The position numbers and the translations under genes were made by a program. Below are positions 56,686 to 64,000 of a stretch of DNA of 64,000 nt, in pieces (position 1 is the stretch's first letter; every line of letters starts with the position of its first letter). A model generated the notes under the pieces. It ran no database searches, was not told the origin of the DNA, and was given only the letters and a program-made list of their open reading frames with translations. The stretch comes from Aphelidium insulamus. Its lineage: Eukaryota > Aphelidiomycota > Aphelidea > Aphelidiaceae. The stretch is taken from NCBI GenBank assembly GCA_036784855.1, contig JAZDSV010000013.1, forward strand, positions 278,338 to 342,337, read 5' to 3'.

Positions 56686-57107
56686 TTTAGAGAGCTAGGC
56701 TGTAGGGCCTAAAATTTTTTTTTGAAACAGACACACAATCAATTAATAAATGGTAATTTGACGCAGTACAGTTCATCATGCAACAGTATGCTGGCACATT
56801 TGCTCCCTCTGTACCGCCATGGGACTGTCTGTGCGCATGTGCCTCTATGTGCTGCACTCACTCTTAGGTTATTTGGTGCTGGTGCTCGCTCTCTGTCTCT
56901 GTGTGGTATGCTATGTGCAATATGGCTGCATATGTAGCTCTCACTCTTAGGTAGTTGGCACTCCTTGGACTCTCTCCAGGTGTGGTTATCTGTGCATATG
57001 AGCTGTGTACTGCACTCACTCTTAGATTAGTCAGTGCTAGTGGGTCTCTCCCTCTGTGGGTACGTATTGTGCATAAATGGCTTGTTGTGCCGCACTCACG
57101 CTTAGGT
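56686..57107. repeat. Long direct repeat, copy 1
   Basis: Block of about 420 bp beginning TTTAGAGAGCTAGGCT and including GAAACAGACACACAATCAATTAATAAATGG, repeated with few mismatches 612 bp downstream. Internally built from degenerate units of about 80-90 bp around GCACTCACTCTTAGGTTAGT. It lies on the 3' side of the minus-strand LINE and may be its 3' UTR or a tandem partner. Confidence 0.8.
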
Positions 57108-57297
57108 TAGTCGGCGCTGGTGGCTCTCTCTCTCCATGTGTAGTACGTTTTATGCAGATACTGCTGGTTTTGCTATACTCCCTCTTAGATTAGTGGTTGT
57201 AGCTTTGCTGTCTCTCGGTGGTGATGCGGGTTGTATATATATTTCTGGTGCGCCGCACTCACTCTAGGTTTGTCGGCGCTGGTTTGGCTCGCTCTCC

Positions 57298-57712
57298 TTT
57301 AGAGAGCTAGGCTCTAGGGCCTAAAAATTTTTTTTGAAACAGACACACAATCAATTAATAAATGGTAATTTGACGCAGTACAGTTCATCATGCAACGGAA
57401 TGCTGGCACATCTGCTCCCTCTGTACCACCATGGGACTGTCTGTGCGCATGTGCCTTATGTGCTGCACTCACCCTTAGGTTAGTTGGTGCTGGTACTCGC
57501 TCTCTGTCTCTCTGTGGTATGCTCTGTGCACATATGACTGCATATGTAGCTCTCACTCTTAGGTAGTTGGCACTCCTTACACTCTCTCCAGGTGTGGTTA
57601 TCTGTGCATATGTGCTGTGTACTGCACTCACTCTTAGGTTAGTTAGTGCTAGTGGGTCTCTCCCTGTGTGGGTACGTATTGTGCATAAATGACTTGTTGT
57701 GCTGCACTCACG
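57298..57712. repeat. Long direct repeat, copy 2
   Basis: Second copy of the block at 56686-57107, in the same orientation. It ends about 70 bp from the LINE ORF2 stop. The spacer 57108-57297 contains more of the same GCACTCACTCTTAGGTTAG-type units. Confidence 0.8.
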
Positions 57713-57781
57713 CTTCGGGGTTAGGCTTTACGGTAGGCTTTATTTAGCTAGCTGGTGTGGTCGGAGGCCGCCGGGGAGGCC

Positions 57782-60700
57782 TCAGGCGCGAGAGATTTCA
57801 AGAAAGGCGCGTTGAAACACTTGGAAGTCGCCGTGATTGAGCAGTGAATCAAAGATCGTCAAGTTCTCCCCGTCAAATTCACGCTGATCGGCGTCGTAGC
57901 GGTTCCAGTACTGTTCAGGCACCACGGGTGGCGCCAGCTGGTTGTGATGGCAGTGCGCGCGGTTGAAGCGGGTGGCGCACCGGCGGCAGTGTGCAAAGTG
58001 GGCATTGCGTCGCCATGCGATGGCGGTGCGGCGCGTGGTGCGGTCGGCAATGTTGAGCACGCGGTCCATTCCGGCGGGCGTGCGGCTTGCGCGAGAGATG
58101 TACGTCGTCAGCTTGCCATAGGCGCCATTGACAAATGAGTCGTAGCGGCGACGGCGCACAAACGTCTTCAGCGTGGGCGGCGGCTCATTGTTGGCGTCGG
58201 CGGCGTGCGCACCGGCAGTGTAGGCGTGCACAACCGGGTGACGGAGGAGCGGCAGCATGAGCGACTTGGCGTAGCGCACCCGGTTCCGAAGCACCGAGGT
58301 ACGTTGCAGGCTTGTTGGAGTGTATGGCGGCGACTCGTCGATGTGTGTGTAGACCATCGCGGCGAGATCGGAGAGCCGGTCGTCCGGCGCGGCAATGGCG
58401 GCCATCGAGGCGACGCACGAGCGGAGGTTGGCGACGTGGCGCAGTTGCGAGCCAAAGACCCAGCGTAGCGCGCGCATGTGCAGTGCTTCGAACCGGCCCT
58501 TGATGGCCAGCACGGTTTTGTGTTTCGCGCCGCGCGTCTCGCAGAACGACCAGACGAGCGGCGCAATGTACTCGACGATGGGTCGGACAAAGGCGCGGTA
58601 GACCGCCAGTCGGACCGACGGTCGCCACGCTTCCGAAGTGTCGGACACCGCGGTCAGCAGAGAGTTGGCGCGCGCAAAGGTACGTGCCGTGAATGCATCA
58701 AAGTCGATGCCGTGGGCCGTGTTCTCCACGCCCAGATACTTGTAACTGTCAATAAACTCGAGCGTTGCGCCGCCGAGTTGATACTGAATAGATTGCTTGT
58801 CTTGCTGAGAATCCAGTAAACCAGGGGCCGAAGCCCCCGTCAGACTCGAGGGTGCGGTACTGCCACCCGGAACTCTTGTAACCGCCTTGGCGGCGCCCCG
58901 TACCGAACTGTTTTTGGTCACGCACTCCGTCTGACTGGAGTTTGCGACGTTGCTTTTTGGGGCGATCTCAATCTCTTTTCTCATATCTTTGCCAGCAGGT
59001 ACTCCGTTGTCCCCGTGGACAGGCCGGCGTACTGCAGTCGCATCAGTTACATCGTCGCCAAGTGTGTCTGCGACGGAAAGGTTAGTGGGAGCAGCATGGT
59101 GCATGTCACTCCGTGGCGTTTCACTGTGAAGTGTCGCCGCTGTTGTTGTGTCAGTCGACGCCGGTTTTCCAGTTGCCAAAGTCGGCGTCTCCAATAAACT
59201 AGGGGCCGGAGCCCCCGTCAGACCAATGGGTGCGGTACAGCCACCCGGAACTCTTGTAACCGCCTTGGCGGCGCCCCGTACCGTTTTTGATCTTTTCACG
59301 CACTCCGTCTGACTGGAGCTTGTGGCGTTGCTTTCTGGGGCGATCTCAAACTCTTTTCTCTTTTTTGTGCCAGCCGATACTCCGTTGTCCCCGTGGACAG
59401 GCCGGCGTACCGCGGCTGCATCAGTTACGTCGTCGCCATGTGTGTCTGCGACGGAAAGGTTAGTTGGAGCAGCATGGTGCATGTCACTCCGTGGCGTTTC
59501 ACTGTGAAGTGTCGCCGCTGTTGTTGTGTCAGTCGACGCCGGTTTTCCAGCTGCCAAAGTCGGCGTCTCCAATAAACTAGGGGCCGGAGACCCCGTCAGA
59601 CCAATGGGTGCGGTACAGCCACCCGGAACTCTTGTAACCGCCTTGGCGGCGCCCCGTACCGTTTTTGATCTTTTCACGCACTCCGTCTGACTGGAGCTTG
59701 TGGCGTTGCTTTCTGGGGCGATCTCAAACTCTTTTCTCTTTTTTGTGCCAGCAGATACTCCGTTGTCCCCGTGGACAGGCCGGCGTACCGCGGCTGCATC
59801 AGTTACGTCGTCGCCATGTGTGTCTGCGACGGAAAGGTTAGTGGGAGCAGCATGGTGCATGTCACTCCGTGGCGTTTCACTGTGAAGTGTCGCCGCTGTT
59901 GTTGTGTCACTTGACGCCGGTTTTCCAGTTGCCAAAGTCGGCGTCTCCAATAAACTAGGGGCCGAAGCCCCCGTCAGACTCGAGGGTGCGGTACAGCCAC
60001 CCGGAACTCTTGTAACCGCCTTGGCGGCGCCCCGTACCGAACTGTTTTTGGTCACGCACTCCGTCTGACTGGAGTTTGTGACGTTGCTATTGGGGGCGAT
60101 CTCAAGCTTTTCTGTTTGCTTTTTTCCTACTGCTCCGATGATGCCGCTTTTGGCGGCGCTGACAATCATGTTGTTGGCGGCCGTCCAGGCGGTGATGGTG
60201 TCCAGGTCGCGCTGGATCTCGGCGGCGGTTGCTGTGTGGTGATATTGCAGTTTGATGTCGTCTGCAAAGAGGCGTGCGCGTGGGTGTTCCTGCGGCGACG
60301 TGCCATTCAGCGCATCGGCGAGGTCATCCACATAGATGTTCCAGAGGAATGGTGATAGGATCGAGCCCTGGAAGAGCCCCGTCCGCAGTTGGATGTCCCG
60401 CGATACAAGTTGGTTGACGACGAGACTCGTCGAACACTGTGTGAACAGCGCTTGTACCAGAGCGATAAATTTCCGTGGGGCATGCCGACCCCGGAACTTG
60501 TCCAGCAGGCGCGCAATGTCCACTCTGTCATACGCTTGTTTCAGGTCGATGAATATTTGCGCTCCGCGGTCCTGCTGCTGCTGGTCGGCGGAGGACATGA
60601 TGAGCTGGAGACAGGACTGGCGTGCCTGGAAGCCACCTTGCGCAAAATTCAACTCGACGGAGCTCCCATACACATCGGGAGACTTTGTCATGGATCGGAG

Positions 60701-62209
60701 CAGTAGTGCCTCAAACGCACGCCTAAACATGACGGTGAGTGCAATCGGTCTGAATTCAGATACTACGGTGGCATCCGGTTTTTTCGGTATTGGGTAGGTC
60801 ACCGACCGGTTCCACCTGCGAGGAGTGAGTCCAAATGCGATGCATAGCTGAAAGAGTGCTTCCAGGTGCTCGGCGAGGTCGCTGTCGCTAAGCGCCCGCA
60901 TGATACGTGTGTGTAGGCCGTCGCCACCGCAGGACTTGCCCGTGGCGTACGTGCGGAAGAACGTTGCAATCCGTTCTCGAGTGAACGAAGGGCCCACCGT
61001 CCGAGTGTACAGGTCCAGTTCAATGGTTGTCCACGCCGGGGTAAGCGGCGGTGTCACCTCCGAGCTGTATATCTGTTCGAAGAAGAGTGCCGCATCCTCG
61101 ACCGGGGATCGGTCTTCGGAGCGGCTCAGCATGCGTACGGCACCAGACGCCCGTTGGCTGCGCTTGAAAAGGCGCACGGCGTTCTGCGGCGTGATAGTGT
61201 CGGCCTGCTCCGTCAGAAAGTCCACCGAGTGGTCCGCGCGGAGTTTCGCCTCGCTAACGTTGTACTGGCCAATTACCGCTGCCGTGGTGTCAGCGATGGT
61301 GTCGCATATAGCCTGGTCGAGGCGGTCGAGGGCCCCTTGCAGTGTCTGAGTCAGGACCGCGTCGCCGATACCGCCCTCCATCGCTTCGATGAAGTACGTA
61401 TCTGCTTCCGCCTTTGCCCGTTGTACTGCTGCTGCGTTGGCGTTGTACCGAGCCCGCATACACGCCACGAGAACCGGGTCGTCCAGGTGCTTGAGGTAGT
61501 AGCGGTTCGTTGTAGTGGCCTGCACGCTGTTGTTAGTGTTACCTGTCACCCTGCCTGCCAAGCATCCAATGCGGAGCATCATCAGCTGGTGGTGGGGTGT
61601 GTCCAACTGCGGAACCGGCAGATACTGCCAGTCCACAACTGTCCCGTCCCGGCCGAAGACGTGGTCGACATTGGTATGGCCAATACTGGGGCGCAGATGC
61701 GCCATTTGCCAGCGTTGCGTCCATCTTCCAATAGCCAGCCTCCGTTCCGGTACGGTTGCCGTGTTGTTCCATTCCACTCCATAACGTGCGTTGATGTCGC
61801 CCACGATCACATCTGGCAGCTCCTGCCGCCAGTGGTCCAGGTCATTGTTGATTTCTTCGGCTGTTAGTGCCGGCGGCCAGTACACTGCCAACACCCGGAC
61901 TCCATCGACCACGGCCAACATGCTGTGGACCGTAGACTTGGGTTTTCCGGTGATGCGTGCCTGTACCTCCGGTTTAGCCAGTAGCGCCAGTCCGCCCTTG
62001 CCTCGGCTGCCGCTGCCGCCAGGGTTCGGGCTTGTGGCTACAAAGTACGGATGCTGAACCAGTGCTTGATTGTCGTCGATGAACCAGTGTTCCGCAACAA
62101 ACACAAAGTCTGCCTTGGTAAACAAGTCCATCTCGGTCATTCGGTTGTACTTGAACCGGGCCATCCCGGTTACGTTGACGTATGCCACTACAGAGGTCTC
62201 GGCGTTCAT
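57782..62209 (-). CDS. LINE ORF2: APE endonuclease and reverse transcriptase
   Basis: Intact frame of 1475 codons from ATG 62209 (open 18 bp further upstream from a GTG). The endonuclease has VAEHWF (Glu), GKGGLALLAK, VIVGDINARYG (Asp-x-Asn), NVDHVFG and the terminal PHHQLM in place of SDH. The reverse transcriptase has FRPIALT, AQGGFQARQSCLQLI, FIDLKQAYDRVD, TGLFQGSILSPFLWNIYVDD and the catalytic FADDIKL. An array of repeats of about 440 aa interrupts the frame between the NMIVSAAKSG segment and LEFIDSYKYLG of the thumb. A C-terminal HCRRCATRFNRAHCHH knuckle follows. No RNase H domain was recognised. Whether the protein is active with the insertion is unknown. Confidence 0.9.
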   Translation of the reverse strand: MNAETSVVAYVNVTGMARFKYNRMTEMDLFTKADFVFVAEHWFIDDNQALVQHPYFVATSPNPGGSGSRGKGGLALLAKPEVQARITGKPKSTVHSMLAVVDGVRVLAVYWPPALTAEEINNDLDHWRQELPDVIVGDINARYGVEWNNTATVPERRLAIGRWTQRWQMAHLRPSIGHTNVDHVFGRDGTVVDWQYLPVPQLDTPHHQLMMLRIGCLAGRVTGNTNNSVQATTTNRYYLKHLDDPVLVACMRARYNANAAAVQRAKAEADTYFIEAMEGGIGDAVLTQTLQGALDRLDQAICDTIADTTAAVIGQYNVSEAKLRADHSVDFLTEQADTITPQNAVRLFKRSQRASGAVRMLSRSEDRSPVEDAALFFEQIYSSEVTPPLTPAWTTIELDLYTRTVGPSFTRERIATFFRTYATGKSCGGDGLHTRIMRALSDSDLAEHLEALFQLCIAFGLTPRRWNRSVTYPIPKKPDATVVSEFRPIALTVMFRRAFEALLLRSMTKSPDVYGSSVELNFAQGGFQARQSCLQLIMSSADQQQQDRGAQIFIDLKQAYDRVDIARLLDKFRGRHAPRKFIALVQALFTQCSTSLVVNQLVSRDIQLRTGLFQGSILSPFLWNIYVDDLADALNGTSPQEHPRARLFADDIKLQYHHTATAAEIQRDLDTITAWTAANNMIVSAAKSGIIGAVGKKQTEKLEIAPNSNVTNSSQTECVTKNSSVRGAAKAVTRVPGGCTAPSSLTGASAPSLLETPTLATGKPASSDTTTAATLHSETPRSDMHHAAPTNLSVADTHGDDVTDAAAVRRPVHGDNGVSAGTKKRKEFEIAPESNATSSSQTECVKRSKTVRGAAKAVTRVPGGCTAPIGLTGSPAPSLLETPTLAAGKPASTDTTTAATLHSETPRSDMHHAAPTNLSVADTHGDDVTDAAAVRRPVHGDNGVSAGTKKRKEFEIAPESNATSSSQTECVKRSKTVRGAAKAVTRVPGGCTAPIGLTGAPAPSLLETPTLATGKPASTDTTTAATLHSETPRSDMHHAAPTNLSVADTLGDDVTDATAVRRPVHGDNGVPAGKDMRKEIEIAPKSNVANSSQTECVTKNSSVRGAAKAVTRVPGGSTAPSSLTGASAPGLLDSQQDKQSIQYQLGGATLEFIDSYKYLGVENTAHGIDFDAFTARTFARANSLLTAVSDTSEAWRPSVRLAVYRAFVRPIVEYIAPLVWSFCETRGAKHKTVLAIKGRFEALHMRALRWVFGSQLRHVANLRSCVASMAAIAAPDDRLSDLAAMVYTHIDESPPYTPTSLQRTSVLRNRVRYAKSLMLPLLRHPVVHAYTAGAHAADANNEPPPTLKTFVRRRRYDSFVNGAYGKLTTYISRASRTPAGMDRVLNIADRTTRRTAIAWRRNAHFAHCRRCATRFNRAHCHHNQLAPPVVPEQYWNRYDADQREFDGENLTIFDSLLNHGDFQVFQRAFLEISRA
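58813..60115 (-). repeat. 378-bp in-frame tandem repeat array inside LINE ORF2
   Basis: Three complete 378-bp units start at 58813, 59191 and 59569, plus a partial unit from 59947 to about 60115. The period was measured from the recurring CCAATAAACTAGGGGCC. 378 is divisible by three, so each unit encodes 126 residues in frame (Thr/Ala/Ser-rich, with KKRKEFEIAPESN, RGAAKAVTRVPGG and DTTTAATLHSETPRSDMHH). Inner junctions are nearly identical, whereas the two outer edges share variants with each other. Confidence 0.95.
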
Positions 62210-62278
62210 GGCGCCGATATTGTCCACTTGCTTCTTCAGTCCGTGTGTTCGCCCTTCGGCGACTCTGTAGCTCTTCTT

Positions 62279-63918
62279 TTAAGGTGCGGCCACCGAGCTT
62301 CCGGCGCTCGCGACACCTTTGTCTTCTGCTGCTTCTTCCTTGTTTGTCGGCGGCGCCGATTGCTTGTTCATTAGCTGCGCCGCTTGTTCATTTTCGGTCC
62401 GTTTGTCTGTTCCCTGCTGCGTCGGCGCCTGCGTTGTGTCTGTCCACTCTTCCAGACTGGACAGCAGTGCGTCGATACCATCCATTTGAGTCGGCGGTGA
62501 AGGGGTGACCTCCATTGCGTCTTCTTTGGTGTCAGTTTTGTCAGTGGCAGGGGCGGCGGTTGCGGTGCCAGCGTCAGCCACCGGAGTGGCCTCTACAGTC
62601 ACCTGGGTGCGTTCCGCCACCCTTGGGGTGCCTACCGTTCGGTTTGAGGGCCCTGGTGGCTCGGGCCATTGCCAACCGTCTGGGCTTCCCGTTGGTAGCT
62701 TCATGGGGGCAAAATATTCCCCTGGCATGTCCCTTTCCTCATTTACCATTCTCAGCTGTTCGAGCGCTGCTTGGGCGTTTACGTGATACTCGCCCAAGTC
62801 GCCGTCATCGGCGAAGACGACCTCGCGGATCCATCGAGCGTAGAACTCTGCTGCATTGTTACTTAGTGCTATTGCGGGATTGTGAGACCCGCGAGCGATG
62901 GCGCCAATGGCGCGCGTGGCAAAGGCCTTACGCTTTTCTCTCCACAGGCGATGGGTGATTCCGTTGGGAGCATCGCTTGGACGGCTACAAGCAATGCCGA
63001 CGCCGGGTCCGTCCCTTTGATGGTCTGGACGCCTTGTTCAGCCATGGCCGTGATCTTTTCTTGAACTCTCTCAGTGTACTGCGCCGCTAGCAAGAGCTCC
63101 GCCGTTGTTTGAGAGATCCACTCCACATTTGCAATTGCCATTGGCGGGACGTTGGTTCCGTCAGCGAGAAGTCGCCTGACCTTACCTGGCTGCGTGCGTG
63201 TGAAACCTGTGACGTACAGTCGGCGTAAGCCGAGGTCGTCCTCAATTTTCTTTGTTGTGCTAAAGTCCGGCGGAGGGGAGCAACCACATCAGGTAGTTCC
63301 GGCAGGGCGGCCCTACGAGTTGGCGCGACTGGGCGTCGCGGGGCTCCAACGCGCGGGCGACCTTGCTTTAGTGCGTCCACGGACTGGGTGATGAGCGTCT
63401 CAACTGTTTGTCCTCGCCCTTCGGCGTGGACAGCAAGCTCACTGGCTTGAGTCTGGAAAGCGTTGTCGCTAGTGTTGGGTCGGCGACCATTCCATCGCTT
63501 GCAGAATCGGAATAGGTCGTCCACCTCAAGTGGGCAGCAGGCGCTGCTGTCTGTTTCGAGTAATTGCAGGAGCCATTTGGCAAAAAAGCCACAGTGCACC
63601 TGGTGTACGCTCGTTGGTGATGATCTTCTCAGCCCGCTCAATAAAGCGTTTGCGGGCCGCAGCCTTGACTTCATCGCTGCCGGGTGCTGTGGTTACGTCG
63701 AGTGCTTGGATGCGGATCTTACGACCCAGTCGCGTGGCTACAGACCCGGACAAGACGGCGAGTGCTTCTTCACGAAGTAAGAGCTCTGCTGTTGACTTCC
63801 CTATGAAGGAGACGTTAAGGATTGCAGTGGGCGCTAGTCCCAAGCAGCGCAGGTGTTCCTTCAGCTCGCGAATTGGCATCCGCCCTATGCCTGTGAGGTA
63901 GACCAGGCGGCATTGCAT
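62279..63918 (-). pseudogene. LINE ORF1, frameshifted
   Basis: The Gag-like ORF1 is split over four frames. The frame beginning near 63918 (LVYLTGIGRMPIRELKEHLR, ILNVSFIGKSTAELLL) continues in another frame after a T6 run near 63583 (FFAKWLLQLLETD). It shifts again near 63265 (LRRLYVTGFTRTQPGKVRRLL, IANVEWISQTTAELLL) and near 62960 (WREKRKAFATRAIGAIA), ending in a Thr/Pro-rich frame at 62279. The motif LYxTGxxRxxxxKxxxxL...xNVxxIxxxTAELLL occurs twice, a duplicated domain typical of fungal LINE ORF1. At least three indels suggest a dead ORF1; sequencing errors are an alternative. Confidence 0.75.
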
Positions 63919-64000
63919 TTCGATTTCAATGTCTGCGGTAACAGAGCGTCTGAGCGGAGGCTCGGCGCGGTAGAGGAGCTCACGGAGTGCGCTCGCCTTT

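Larger units (their letters stand above)
57782..64000 (-). mobile_element. Non-LTR (LINE) retrotransposon with repeat-bearing ORF2
   Basis: Two-ORF non-LTR element on the minus strand, running off the window end. ORF2 (57782-62209) is open throughout; ORF1 (from beyond 63918 to 62279) is interrupted. The ORF1 stop and ORF2 ATG are about 70 bp apart. Domain order (ORF1 with repeated RNA-binding-like motif; ORF2 with APE endonuclease, RT and a C-terminal Cys/His segment) fits fungal Tad-like LINEs. No target duplication or poly-A tail was identified. Confidence 0.88.

Noticed and set aside
58813-60115. Repeat array considered as a CRISPR or centromeric satellite
   Set aside because: Units are long, contiguous without spacers, and in frame within ORF2, so neither reading fits.
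61154-61867. 237-codon plus-strand frame opposite the LINE endonuclease
   Set aside because: Shadow of the intact ORF2 on the other strand.

Overview
This is a 64 kb piece of a gene-dense eukaryotic nuclear genome. Introns are very short (mostly 32-97 bp) and often carry a CTAAC/CTAAT branch-like motif. The gene set points to a flagellated early-diverging fungus or a close opisthokont relative. It combines translation elongation factor eEF3, a Vhc1-like vacuolar cation-chloride cotransporter and an Sfp1-type two-zinc-finger regulator (fungal flavour) with an axonemal-type dynein intermediate chain (DNAI4/WDR78), which implies a motile flagellum. A SANTA+SANT centromere protein (KNL2/MIS18BP1), TOE1, CD2BP2 and a BRSK/SAD kinase are ancestral features often lost in yeasts. 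The species is not identified from sequence alone.

Layout. 0.1-5.2 kb: NDUFAF5 (+) convergent with the Vhc1-like transporter (-). 5.7-7.8 kb: a small secreted protein, a truncated copy of its signal-peptide end, and an unknown ORF. 7.9-14.0 kb: KNL2 and cytosolic AsnRS (both -). 14.4-15.1 kb: an unknown polytopic membrane protein, whose decayed duplicate lies at 26.0-26.4 kb. 16-26 kb is accessory: a Crinkler-type effector-like P-loop ATPase/REase gene, a MULE-type transposase, a non-autonomous hAT-like element with clear TIRs and an 8-bp target duplication, and an internally deleted Ty1/copia element. 26.6-31.6 kb: BRSK-like kinase and ceramide synthase. 31.8-34.2 kb: a broken and an intact proteinase-K-like subtilase. 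34.3-40.8 kb: CD2BP2-like protein lacking GYF, a GH31 glycosidase of the sulfoquinovosidase-like branch, and TOE1. 41.6-53.8 kb: eEF3, DNAI4, RPLP0 and an Sfp1-like zinc-finger protein. 54.3-64 kb is again accessory: a Crinkler REase pseudogene, duplicated simple-sequence-rich blocks, and a non-LTR (LINE) retrotransposon whose ORF2 contains an in-frame 378-bp tandem repeat array.

How the parts fit together. Housekeeping genes (translation, respiration-complex assembly, RNA processing, centromere, cilium) form compact islands. Secreted hydrolases, a cysteine-containing secreted protein and Crinkler-like genes are interleaved with transposons and pseudogenised duplicates. That is the arrangement expected of a host- or substrate-associated zoosporic organism with fast-turnover effector or secretome genes. 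Splice-junction phase analysis suggests an unusually high share of GC-AG introns. Gene models were built by hand from frames, splice signals and family alignment by memory; exon phases were checked arithmetically for most genes.
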